A stretch of DNA of 64,000 nt from the NCBI RefSeq assembly GCF_003046185.1, contig NZ_PZZL01000004.1, positions 434,001-498,000 on the forward strand, written 5' to 3'. The position numbers and the translations under genes are program-made. Shown here piece after piece: positions 22,964 to 31,102 of the stretch; the first letter of the stretch is position 1; each line of letters opens with the position of its first letter. Source of the DNA: Phreatobacter oligotrophus. GTDB lineage: Bacteria > Pseudomonadota > Alphaproteobacteria > Rhizobiales > Phreatobacteraceae. The notes beneath the pieces are model-generated. The model made no database searches. It was not told the origin of the DNA and saw only the letters and a list, made by a program, of their open reading frames with translations.

Positions 22964-24259
22964 ATGTCCGCATCCCGCCTGTCCCGCCGCCGTTTCGGCG
23001 CGCTCGGCCTTGCCGGGCTCGGTGCGGCAGCCCTTGGCGCGGCGGGACAGGGGGCCGGTCCGTTCGGATCGGGGCGGGTCCTCGCCAACACCGCTCCGGT
23101 GAGGCTTCCCCTCCTGCGGCTCACCGCCGCAGCGGGCCATGTGAGCCTTGCGGCCGACCAGCCGGCGACGCCGATCCTCGGCTATGACGGCGCCGTGCCC
23201 GGCCCGGTCCTGCGGCTGCGCCGCGGCGAGACGGCCGACATTGTTCTCCGCAACGATCTCGCCGAGCCGACAGGGCTGCACCTGGCGGGGTGGCGGATGC
23301 CGCGTGAGCCCGCGCCGCTCGCGCCGGGCGCCGAGCGCAGCGAAAGGTTCGCCTTCCCCGAGGCCGGCACCCTGCTCTATCGCCCCCTGCTCCTCAGCGG
23401 CGAGGCGCAGCTGCGCCAGGGCCTTGCCGGGCTTCTCCTCGTCGACGAGGCGACCCCGCCGCTCCATGATCGTGAAGTGCCGCTCGTCCTCGCCGAAGCC
23501 CCCGGTGGCATCATGCTGGTCAACGGCCGCGGCGGGCCGGACCTCACCGTCCGACCCGGCGAAAGGCTCTGGCTGCGGATCGCCAATGCCACCGCCAACC
23601 GCGTGCTCCGGTTCGCGCTGCCTGACCAGACCCTCACCCTGATCGCCCTCGACAGCCAGCCCTGCGAGCCCTTCCCGCTCGACGGCGGCCGGCTCGTCCT
23701 CGGGCCGGGCCAGCGTGCCGAGCTGATCTGGGACGTCACAGGGGCCGGACCGGTCCTGCCGCTGCAGATCGCCCGGTTCGGCGGGCCGACGCTCTCGGCC
23801 GACATTCCGCTCGCGGGCCCGCCGCTCCGCGACGCGCCCTTGCCACCGCCACGCCCCCTGCCCCCCAACGCGGTGCCGCAGGCCATGGACTTCCGCCGGG
23901 CCCTGCGCTGGGACTGGACGATCGGCGGCACCGCCGAGGTCCCGACGCTTGCCGGCCGGGAGGACCGCGCGGTGCCCGCGACGCCCGCCTTCCGCGCCCG
24001 CATCGGCAGCGTCGTCGTCGTAACCATCCGCAACGATGCGCCGGTGCTGCACGCGCTCCACCTGCAGGGCCAGGCGGCGCGCCTGCTCGATGGGCTCGAC
24101 GACGGCTGGAAGCCCTACTTCCTCGATACGGTGCTGGTCGCGCCCGGCATGACGGTCCGCCTCGCCTTCGTCACCGAACAGACCGGGCGGCTACTGGTCA
24201 CCAGCCAGCCGATCAATGCCGACGGTGGCCCCGTCGCCATCGCTTATGACGTGACCTGA
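22964..24259 (+). CDS. Tat-exported multicopper-oxidase-like protein lacking most copper ligands
   Basis: The ATG at 22964 follows GAAGGAG with a 5-base spacer. It gives a twin-arginine signal (LSRRRFGALGLAGLGAAALG), so the folded protein is exported to the periplasm. Residues 45-431 read as three cupredoxin domains of the multicopper oxidase/FtsP family. The usual four copper motifs are eroded: HxHG is now HLAG, the second HxH is YRP, the third (HxxHxHG) is HALHLQGQ, and the terminal HCHxxxH-x3-GM block is replaced by VTSQPINADGG. It therefore probably binds no type 1 copper and is unlikely to oxidise substrates. FtsP is a precedent for a copper-free member. The function is unknown. It is convergent with the NAD(P)HX repair gene, 15 bp apart. 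Confidence 0.8.
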   Translation: MSASRLSRRRFGALGLAGLGAAALGAAGQGAGPFGSGRVLANTAPVRLPLLRLTAAAGHVSLAADQPATPILGYDGAVPGPVLRLRRGETADIVLRNDLAEPTGLHLAGWRMPREPAPLAPGAERSERFAFPEAGTLLYRPLLLSGEAQLRQGLAGLLLVDEATPPLHDREVPLVLAEAPGGIMLVNGRGGPDLTVRPGERLWLRIANATANRVLRFALPDQTLTLIALDSQPCEPFPLDGGRLVLGPGQRAELIWDVTGAGPVLPLQIARFGGPTLSADIPLAGPPLRDAPLPPPRPLPPNAVPQAMDFRRALRWDWTIGGTAEVPTLAGREDRAVPATPAFRARIGSVVVVTIRNDAPVLHALHLQGQAARLLDGLDDGWKPYFLDTVLVAPGMTVRLAFVTEQTGRLLVTSQPINADGGPVAIAYDVT

Positions 24260-24274
24260 GCCGCAACGACCCGA

Positions 24275-25789
24275 TCATTCCTCATCGTCCGGTGGCGCCG
24301 AGAGTGCCGCGACGAGGGGCGGAAGGACGCGCGGCAAGGCCTCGGGCAGATCCTCGGCGATCAGGCCCATCCCGGCCTGGTTCCCCGCGTCCCCATGCAG
24401 CCAGACCGCTGCGCTGGCCGCCTCGAAGGCCGGCATCCCCTGGGCGAGCAGACCCGTCACCATGCCGGCGAGCACGTCGCCGGAGCCGGCTGTGGCGAGC
24501 CAGGGCGGGGCATTGGCGGCGATGGAGGCGAGGCCGTCCGGCGTCGCAACGATCGTGTCGGGCCCTTTCAGGATGACGATGGCGCCGGATCGCTGCGCCG
24601 CGGACCGGGCGGCCGCGAGCCGTACCCCCTCCTCCACCGCACCGAAAAGCCGGCCGAACTCGCCGGCATGGGGGGTGAGGACCACAGGCCGTTCCGGCCA
24701 GGCGCGGATGCCGGCGAAGAGCGCATCCGGCGCCTCGGCGAAGGCGGTGAGCCCGTCGGCATCGATGACCGTGGCGGCGCCGCACGCCAGCGCCTCGGCG
24801 ACGAGCGCCCGCGTCGCCTCGCCGGTGCCGAGCGCCGGTCCGAGGCAGACCGCATTGCGCCGCCGGTCGGCGAGGATGCTCGCGAGGCCGGCAGGCCCCT
24901 CCATCCGCTCCAGCATGATGGCGGTGAGATGCGCGGCGTTGACGGCGAGCGCCTCGGGGGGCGAGGCCAGCGTCACCAGCCCCGCTCCCGCCCGGAGCGC
25001 CCCCCGCGCGGCCAGTCGGGCCGCACCCGTGCGCGTCATGCCACCAGAGACGACCACCGCATGGCCGCGGTGATACTTGTGCCCATCAAGTTGCGGCATG
25101 GGAAAAGCATCGCCCCAGAGCGCCGGCTCATTGGCGAAATCGGTCGGCCGGATCCTGTCCAGCACCGCAGCGTCGATGCCGATATCCGCAACCCGCAGCG
25201 TCCCACACAGCGTCCGGCCGGGCATGAGCAGGTGCCCCGGTTTGCGGCGAAAGAAGGTGACGGTCTCGTCGGCGCGGATCGCCGCGCCCCGCACCGCGCC
25301 GGTCGCCCCGTCGACGCCCGAGGGAATGTCGGCGGCGATGACCCGGCACGGATGGGCGTTGACGGCGGCGATGACCTCCGCGGTCAACCGGTCGATCGGG
25401 CGCGACAGGCCGGCGCCATAGAGTGCGTCGATGACAACGGCGACGCGGCCATGATCCCAGCGCGCCAGCGGCACTGGCGCCCGCCCCCAGGCCTCGGCGG
25501 CCTCGACCGCATCAGCGGCGCGCGGGTCTGGCGGGCTGTCGGCCGCAACCGTGATCCGGAACCCGCGGTCGCGTAGGACGCGCGCGGCAACATAGCCGTC
25601 GCCGCCATTGTTACCGGGGCCGCAGAGCACCACCACCGCCGCGCCGAGCGGCGTGGTCCGCGCCACCGCATCGGCGATGGCGATGCCGGCCCGCTGCATC
25701 AGCACCCGCCCCGCCGTGCCTCCGGCGATGGTGAGCCGGTCGGCCTCGGCCATCGCGGCGGGTGACAGGAGGGCGGCGTGGTGACGCAT
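24275..25789 (-). CDS. nnr: Bifunctional NAD(P)H-hydrate epimerase / ADP-dependent dehydratase
   Basis: Repairs hydrated NAD(P)H. The N-terminal YjeF_N domain (about residues 10-210) epimerises R- to S-NAD(P)HX; it shows VVLCGPGNNGGDGYVAARVL and IDALYGAGLSRPI. The C-terminal ribokinase-like domain (about 220-490) is the ADP-dependent dehydratase with LTPHAGEFGRLFG and the catalytic ATAGSGDVLAGMVTGLLAQG. The ATG at 25789 has a nearby GGAG and is preferred over an upstream TTG. Length 504 residues. It is divergent from glnB, a common alphaproteobacterial arrangement. Confidence 0.95.
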   Translation of the reverse strand: MRHHAALLSPAAMAEADRLTIAGGTAGRVLMQRAGIAIADAVARTTPLGAAVVVLCGPGNNGGDGYVAARVLRDRGFRITVAADSPPDPRAADAVEAAEAWGRAPVPLARWDHGRVAVVIDALYGAGLSRPIDRLTAEVIAAVNAHPCRVIAADIPSGVDGATGAVRGAAIRADETVTFFRRKPGHLLMPGRTLCGTLRVADIGIDAAVLDRIRPTDFANEPALWGDAFPMPQLDGHKYHRGHAVVVSGGMTRTGAARLAARGALRAGAGLVTLASPPEALAVNAAHLTAIMLERMEGPAGLASILADRRRNAVCLGPALGTGEATRALVAEALACGAATVIDADGLTAFAEAPDALFAGIRAWPERPVVLTPHAGEFGRLFGAVEEGVRLAAARSAAQRSGAIVILKGPDTIVATPDGLASIAANAPPWLATAGSGDVLAGMVTGLLAQGMPAFEAASAAVWLHGDAGNQAGMGLIAEDLPEALPRVLPPLVAALSAPPDDEE

Positions 25790-25932
25790 GGGCTCCACTG
25801 TCGGCAGAGGAACGGCGCGGGTCAATTGCGCGCGCCGGACCGGGGGCAGGCCGCATTGCTTATTTTTTCATCATCGATAGGGAGTGACGCTCCTCCCGAT
25901 CAGGACCTTCCGCGCCGCGATTGCCTTTTGGA

Positions 25933-25947
25933 TGTGCAACATGCACA
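25933..25947. repeat. 15-bp palindrome upstream of glnB (first of two)
   Basis: TGTGCA-ACA-TGCACA is a perfect 6-bp inverted repeat around 3 bp, about 97 bp upstream of the -24 element of the glnB promoter. This is the distance at which sigma-54 activators bind. The half-sites are in the opposite order to the enteric NtrC consensus (TGCAC...GTGCA), so an NtrC call is not secure. Confidence 0.5.
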
Positions 25948-25952
25948 ACCAT

Positions 25953-25967
25953 TCGCCAGACTGGCGA
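25953..25967. repeat. 15-bp palindrome upstream of glnB (second of two)
   Basis: TCGCCAG-A-CTGGCGA is a perfect 7-bp inverted repeat around one base, 5 bp after the first palindrome. It is typical in form of a dimeric regulator site. The binding protein is unknown. Confidence 0.5.
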
Positions 25968-26042
25968 TCGACCACCCGGCCAACGCGTGACCATCTCGCG
26001 GCTTCGCGTTGATTTCGCGGGAAAATCACCGGATCGGCACTC

Positions 26043-26058
26043 TGGCACGTCTCCTGCT
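26043..26058 (+). promoter_or_regulatory. Sigma-54 (RpoN) promoter of glnB-glnA
   Basis: TGGCACG-TCTC-CTGCT matches the -24/-12 consensus TGGCACG-N4-TTGCW with one mismatch. GG at 26044-26045 and GC at 26056-26057 have the required spacing. Transcription should start near 26,069, giving a leader of about 55 nt before glnB. Nitrogen-controlled transcription is expected. Confidence 0.85.
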
Positions 26059-26060
26059 AG

Positions 26061-26462
<402 letters not shown>

Positions 26463-26521
26463 GTTTGAATTCGGCGGGTGGCACCCGCCGCATGCCAACG
26501 TGCAAACCAAGAGGAAGCACA

Positions 26522-27931
26522 ATGACGACTGCCAAGGATGTCCTGAAAATGATCAAGGAGAACGACGTGAAGTACGTCGATCTCCGCTTCACCGACCCGC
26601 GTGGCAAGTGGCAGCACGTCACCTTCGACATCACCATGATCGACGAGGACATCTTCGCCGAGGGCACGATGTTCGACGGTTCGTCCATCGCCGGCTGGAA
26701 GGCGATCAACGAGTCGGACATGCTCCTGATGCTCGACCCGTCGACCGCGCAGATCGATCCGTTCTTCGCCGAGACGACCATGTCGATCGTCTGCGACATT
26801 CTCGAGCCCTCGACCGGCGAGCCCTACAACCGCGATCCGCGCGGCATCGCCAAGAAGGCCGAGGCCTATCTGAAGTCGACCAAGATCGGTGACACCATCT
26901 TCGTCGGCCCCGAGGCCGAGTTCTTCGTGTTCGACGACGTGAAGTTCGCCGCCGAGCCCTACCACACCGGCTTCAAGGTCGACTCCTCGGAGCTGCCGAC
27001 CAACTCCTACACCGACTACGAGGGCGGCAATCTCGGCCACCGCGTTCGCGTGAAGGGCGGCTACTTCCCCGTTCCCCCGATCGACAGCCTGCAGGACATG
27101 CGCGGCGAGATGCTCGCCTCCATGGCCAAGATGGGCGTGAAGGTCGAGAAGCATCACCATGAGGTCGCTTCCGCCCAGCACGAGCTCGGCATGAAGTTCG
27201 ACACGCTGACGCACATGGCCGACCAGATGCAGATCTACAAGTACTGCATCCATCAGGTCGCCAACATCTACGGCAAGACCGCCACCTTCATGCCGAAGCC
27301 GGTCTATGGCGACAACGGCTCGGGCATGCACGTGCACCAGTCGATCTGGAAGGGCGGCAAGCCGCTGTTCGCCGGCAACAAGTATGCCGACCTCAGCCAG
27401 GAGTGCCTCTGGTACATCGGCGGCATCATCAAGCACGCCAAGGCGCTGAACGCCTTCACCAACCCGTCGACCAATTCCTACAAGCGTCTGGTCCCGGGCT
27501 ACGAGGCTCCGGTTCTGCTGGCCTATTCCGCCCGCAACCGCTCGGCGTCCTGCCGTATTCCGTGGACGGCCAACCCGAAGGCCAAGCGCGTCGAGGTTCG
27601 CTTCCCCGACCCGACCGCCAACCCGTACCTGGCCTTCGCCGCCATGCTGATGGCCGGCCTCGACGGCATCACCAACAAGATCGATCCGGGCGCTGCCATG
27701 GACAAGGATCTCTATGACCTCCCGCCGAAGGAGCTCAAGAAGATCCCGACCGTCTGCGGCTCGCTGCGCGAGGCTCTCCAGGCCCTCGACAAGGACCGCG
27801 CCTTCCTCAAGGCCGGCGGCGTCTTCAACGACGACTTCATCGACAGCTACATCGAACTGAAGATGGGCGAGGTCATGCGCTTCGAGATGACCCCGCACCC
27901 GGTCGAGTACGACATGTACTACTCGGTCTGA
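26522..27931 (+). CDS. glnA: Glutamine synthetase type I
   Basis: Dodecameric enzyme making glutamine from glutamate, ammonia and ATP. The 469 residues start [20 protein letters not shown] after AAGAGGAAG. Motifs are the Asp50-loop region [15 protein letters not shown]-site [16 protein letters not shown], and the adenylylation loop [11 protein letters not shown] with Tyr398 as the GlnE target. It is therefore type I-beta, regulated by adenylylation. It forms an operon with glnB, and two hairpins follow the gene. Confidence 0.98.
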   Translation: MTTAKDVLKMIKENDVKYVDLRFTDPRGKWQHVTFDITMIDEDIFAEGTMFDGSSIAGWKAINESDMLLMLDPSTAQIDPFFAETTMSIVCDILEPSTGEPYNRDPRGIAKKAEAYLKSTKIGDTIFVGPEAEFFVFDDVKFAAEPYHTGFKVDSSELPTNSYTDYEGGNLGHRVRVKGGYFPVPPIDSLQDMRGEMLASMAKMGVKVEKHHHEVASAQHELGMKFDTLTHMADQMQIYKYCIHQVANIYGKTATFMPKPVYGDNGSGMHVHQSIWKGGKPLFAGNKYADLSQECLWYIGGIIKHAKALNAFTNPSTNSYKRLVPGYEAPVLLAYSARNRSASCRIPWTANPKAKRVEVRFPDPTANPYLAFAAMLMAGLDGITNKIDPGAAMDKDLYDLPPKELKKIPTVCGSLREALQALDKDRAFLKAGGVFNDDFIDSYIELKMGEVMRFEMTPHPVEYDMYYSV

Positions 27932-27938
27932 TCCGGTC

Positions 27939-27959
27939 GGGCGGGCCTTGCGCCCGCCC
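27939..27959 (+). terminator. GC-rich hairpin just after glnA
   Basis: Stem GGGCGGGC (27939-27946) / GCCCGCCC (27952-27959), loop CTTGC, 8 bp after the glnA stop, followed by CTCCCC with no U-tract. It may stabilise the 3' end, while the hairpin at 28041 does the terminating. Confidence 0.45.
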
Positions 27960-28040
27960 CTCCCCGGCTTCCCTCGCGAAGCCCGATCAGCCGATCACGA
28001 TCTTCCTCCCACCGCGCGCTGATGCGCGGTCACCTTCCCA

Positions 28041-28070
28041 ACGGGCGCCCTCGGGCGCCCGTTTTCTTTT
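28041..28070 (+). terminator. Strong Rho-independent terminator of glnBA
   Basis: ACGGGCGCCC (28041-28050) and GGGCGCCCGT (28053-28062) form a 10-bp inverted repeat, tightly spaced, followed by TTTCTTTT. It lies about 110 bp past glnA. The stretch from here to 28,267 holds no gene; it is lower in GC and contains the leader of the next chemoreceptor gene. Confidence 0.85.
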
Positions 28071-28267
28071 AGCAGCGCGCCCGCGACAACCACAGGCAGG
28101 GGAAGGGAACACGCCCCCGGACGCGAAGCCATACCAGGGTAGTGCCATAATGTCGCAACACGGGAAGTGATTTTTTCTACAACCATTATCAGTTCATTAG
28201 GCCACACGGTGCCTTCTGGTCGCGCATTGATAGGAGAATTCACCAAGCCGCGCGCCTGAGAGGTCTG

Positions 28268-29971
28268 ATGTCACTGGGTTCCTTCCGCATCACCACCAAG
28301 ATCCTGACCATTGCGATCGCTCTCAACATGGCCCTGGTCGGGGTTGGCGCGATCGGCGTGATGTCGCTGCGCCAGTTGTCGGCCGACAGTGCCGCCGCCG
28401 CCGATATCGTCCGCGTCGTGGTCGCCTCTCCGCGCATCAACCAGAACCTCGTTGCGATCAACCGCGCCGAATTCGCAATCGCCGCCAACCCCTCCCCCGA
28501 CTTCATCCGCGAGGTCGCCGGAGAGATCGCGCGCGAGGCCGATCAGGCACGTGAGCGCTTTGGCGTGATCCGCACTCTGCCGGTTCCCGCCATCCAGGAG
28601 GCCGTCCGCAAGGCCGAGGAGGCCTTCGCTGCCGCAAAGGCCCGCAGCGACGCGACCATCGCCTTCGCCAGCACGGTGCGCGGCGCAGCGACCCTTGAGC
28701 AGCGCGAGCGGCTGGCGGCCCTGGCGCTCGCCAGCAAGGAGAGCTCCAGCACGGCGCGCAGCCTGCTCGTCGAGACCACCAACATGATCCTCGCCCATTC
28801 CCAGGGCATTGTCGGCGAGGTCCGCGCAACAGCCGATGCCCGCACGACGCTCCTTGCCATCATCATCGCCGCCGCGATCGTCGCCGGCATCGCCCTGGCG
28901 CTGCTGATCGGCCAGGTCGGGATTTCCCGCCCCATCGGCCGCCTCAACGCCGTTCTCGGCGAATTGGCCAAGGGCAATTATCAGGTCGCCGCCTATGGCG
29001 CCGACCGCAAGGACGAGGTCGGCGACATCGCCCGCGCGGCCGAGACCTTCCGCGCCAACGGCATGGAAACCGAGCGTCTGCGCGCCGAGCAGGAGGCTGC
29101 CAAGGCCGCCGAGGCGGAGAAGCAGAGGGCGATGATGCACGAGCTCGCCGACCGCTTCGAGACCGCCGTCGGCGGCATCGTCGACATGGTCTCGGCCGCC
29201 GCGACCGAGATGCAGGCGACGGCCACCCAGCTCTCCGCCTCCGCCCAGGAGGCCTCCGCCCAGTCGACCTCGGTGGCGAGCGCGGCGGAGGAAGCCGGCG
29301 CCAACGTCACCGCGGTGGCAGGCTCGGCCGAGGAGCTTGGCGCGTCCGTCCAGGAGATCGGCCGCCAGGTCGAACAATCCGCCGGGCTCGCCCGCAGCGC
29401 TGTCGACGAGGCCGATGCCACCCGTTCCATCGTGGCGGAGCTGACGGACGGCGCCGCCCGCATTGGCGCCATCGTCGAGATGATCTCGACCATCGCCGCG
29501 CAGACCAACCTCCTCGCCCTCAACGCCACCATCGAGGCGGCCAGGGCCGGCGAAGCCGGCAAGGGCTTCGCGGTGGTTGCCGCGGAGGTGAAGGGTCTTG
29601 CCTCGCAGACCGCCAAGGCCACCAGCGAAATCGGCGCCCAGATCGTCGCCATCCAGCAAACGACCGGCAAGGCCGTCCAGGCCATTGCCGGGATCACCGC
29701 GAGCATCGGCTCCATCCACCAGGCGACCTCCTCCATCGCCTCGGCGGTGGAACAGCAGGGCTCGGCCACCCGCGAGATCGTCGCCTCGGTCAGCCAGGCC
29801 TCCACCGGCACGAACGAGGTCTCTGCGGCGATCACCTCGGTGGCGCAGGCGGCCGCAGAGACCGGTCACGGCGCAAGCCAGGTGCTCACCGCCTCGTCAG
29901 ACCTCGCACGCCAGGCCGAGCGCCTGTCCGCCGAGGTCCGGCAGTTCCTGGCGACCGTCCGGGCGGCCTGA
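28268..29971 (+). CDS. Methyl-accepting chemotaxis protein (four-helix-bundle-type sensor)
   Basis: Chemoreceptor of 567 residues. TM1 is at about 10-34. A helical periplasmic domain of about 155 residues, rich in Ala/Glu/Arg and lacking Cache motifs, suggests a 4HB-type sensor. TM2 is at about 193-216, with HAMP following ([20 protein letters not shown]). The cytoplasmic signalling domain has the hairpin tip [20 protein letters not shown] near residue 410. The C-terminal end FLATVRAA closely resembles the receptor at 12,074 (FLSAVRAA). No CheR pentapeptide is present. It is a monocistronic unit; the ligand is unknown. Confidence 0.92.
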   Translation: MSLGSFRITTKILTIAIALNMALVGVGAIGVMSLRQLSADSAAAADIVRVVVASPRINQNLVAINRAEFAIAANPSPDFIREVAGEIAREADQARERFGVIRTLPVPAIQEAVRKAEEAFAAAKARSDATIAFASTVRGAATLEQRERLAALALASKESSSTARSLLVETTNMILAHSQGIVGEVRATADARTTLLAIIIAAAIVAGIALALLIGQVGISRPIGRLNAVLGELAKGNYQVAAYGADRKDEVGDIARAAETFRANGMETERLRAEQEAAKAAEAEKQRAMMHELADRFETAVGGIVDMVSAAATEMQATATQLSASAQEASAQSTSVASAAEEAGANVTAVAGSAEELGASVQEIGRQVEQSAGLARSAVDEADATRSIVAELTDGAARIGAIVEMISTIAAQTNLLALNATIEAARAGEAGKGFAVVAAEVKGLASQTAKATSEIGAQIVAIQQTTGKAVQAIAGITASIGSIHQATSSIASAVEQQGSATREIVASVSQASTGTNEVSAAITSVAQAAAETGHGASQVLTASSDLARQAERLSAEVRQFLATVRAA

Positions 29972-30111
29972 CGCGTCTTCCAAAATCGGCGGGGGCCGCC
30001 TCGGGCGTCCTCGCCGGCCCGGCGAGCGACCATCGCCAAAGAGCGACAGTGAGCTGGGCCGAATCTTGCCTGCGGAACCGGGTGCACCGAAAGTCCGCAG
30101 ACGAGTCCGCC

Positions 30112-30618
30112 ATGCATGCTCTTCATCGCCTTGCCGCCTGCCTCCTTTGCCTAGCCCCGACATGGGCCAGCGCCGACAGCCTGGTCATTGAACGGCAGAT
30201 CCCCCTGTCCGCGGCGCTCACCGGCGCCCGCGCCGCCATCGAGACATGCCTTGGCCAGAACTACCGGATCGCCGTGACCATCGCCGACCGCGCGGGCAAT
30301 GTCCGCGTCACGCTCCGGGCGGATGGCGCCAACCCCCATCTCCTCGAAGGCGCCGCCCGCAAGGCCTATACGGCGGCCATGCTGCGCATCCCGACCACCC
30401 AGATGGGCCAGGTCATCGCCCGCAATCCCGGCGCTGCCGCCCTGATGGATTTCGATCGCATGACGCCGCTGGGCGGCGGCCTGCCCATCCGGATGGGCGA
30501 TGACGTGGTCGGTGGGATCGGCGTTGCCGGCGTGCCCGTTGGCGGGGCGGGCGGCGCTGGCGATGAGGGCTGCGCCCAGGCCGGGCTCGCGGCCCTTGCC
30601 GCAGCGATCACGCCGTGA
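30112..30618 (+). CDS. Secreted GlcG/HbpS-like protein
   Basis: The ATG at 30112 gives a Sec signal peptide (HRLAACLLCLAPTWASADS). The mature part matches the GlcG/HbpS (DUF336) fold: LTGARAAIETCLGQNYRIAV followed by TIADRAGNVRVTLRADGANP, and a later glycine-rich segment GGGLPIRMGDDVVGGIGVAG. HbpS binds heme in Streptomyces, and GlcG is linked to glycolate utilisation; the role of periplasmic single-domain versions is unclear. Length 168 residues with an Ala/Gly-rich C-terminus. No operon partner is visible. Confidence 0.8.
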   Translation: MHALHRLAACLLCLAPTWASADSLVIERQIPLSAALTGARAAIETCLGQNYRIAVTIADRAGNVRVTLRADGANPHLLEGAARKAYTAAMLRIPTTQMGQVIARNPGAAALMDFDRMTPLGGGLPIRMGDDVVGGIGVAGVPVGGAGGAGDEGCAQAGLAALAAAITP

Positions 30619-30684
30619 TGCCCGCGGCTCGGCCGGCCGCCATGGGCTGATGACGGCGGGTGAGGCTTCACGCCCAGCCTGTTG

Positions 30685-30897
30685 TCAGAGGATGAGGAAG
30701 GCTCCGGCCAGCGCCATGGTGACGGCCCAGGCGCCGATCCGCCCCAGTGTCCAGGCAGAATCGGTCTCGTCACCGGGCAGGACGAGGCTCGTCTCCTCCG
30801 GATCGATGCAACCGAGGGCGAGGCCCGCGCGCTCGGCGGCGCGCATCAGCTTCGCCATGTCCTGTTCGATCGTGACCAGTCCCAATACGCGGTCCAT
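30685..30897 (-). CDS. Small protein (70 residues) with one C-terminal membrane segment
   Basis: Not a recognised family. The ATG at 30897 is preceded by GGAG at a 7-base distance. The product begins MDRVLGLVTIEQDMAKLMRA, has a central charged/polar portion (DPEETSLVLPGDETDS) and ends in a hydrophobic segment (about 50-70, WTLGRIGAWAVTMALAGAFL) with no residues beyond it. It could be a tail-anchored membrane peptide facing the cytoplasm. It lies alone on the minus strand between two plus-strand genes. It is a real gene only if conserved elsewhere. Confidence 0.5.
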   Translation of the reverse strand: MDRVLGLVTIEQDMAKLMRAAERAGLALGCIDPEETSLVLPGDETDSAWTLGRIGAWAVTMALAGAFLIL

Positions 30898-31044
30898 GAC
30901 GCAACTCCGGAACGCCTCGCTCTACGCCGGCACGACCATGGACCCGCAGATGTAAACGAGGCCTTTGCGCGGGACGGGCCGCCCCCCATGCGCGCGGCGC
31001 ATTGCACGCAGCTGTGACTTTTGGGTCGCAGGTGACGTAGGGTC

Positions 31045-31062
31045 GTGTCACCGGACGGTCAC
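31045..31062 (+). promoter_or_regulatory. Possible Pho box upstream of phoX
   Basis: GTGTCAC (31045-31051) and CGGTCAC (31056-31062) repeat with the 11-bp period of PhoB sites (consensus CTGTCAT-N4-CTGTCAT); each unit has two mismatches. It lies 40 bp upstream of the phoX ATG. Function fits, but the match is imperfect. Confidence 0.4.
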
Positions 31063-31102
31063 ATGGGCGCGCTTCAACTCGCCCACGCCGAAGGAGACAG
31101 CC

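Noticed and set aside
25933-25947. Canonical NtrC site
   Set aside because: The palindrome half-sites are in the reverse order to TGCAC-N7-GTGCA, so it is listed only as an unassigned palindrome.
27995-28246. 83-codon minus-strand frame in the gap after glnA
   Set aside because: It runs through the glnBA terminator hairpin and has no ribosome-binding site or recognisable domain.
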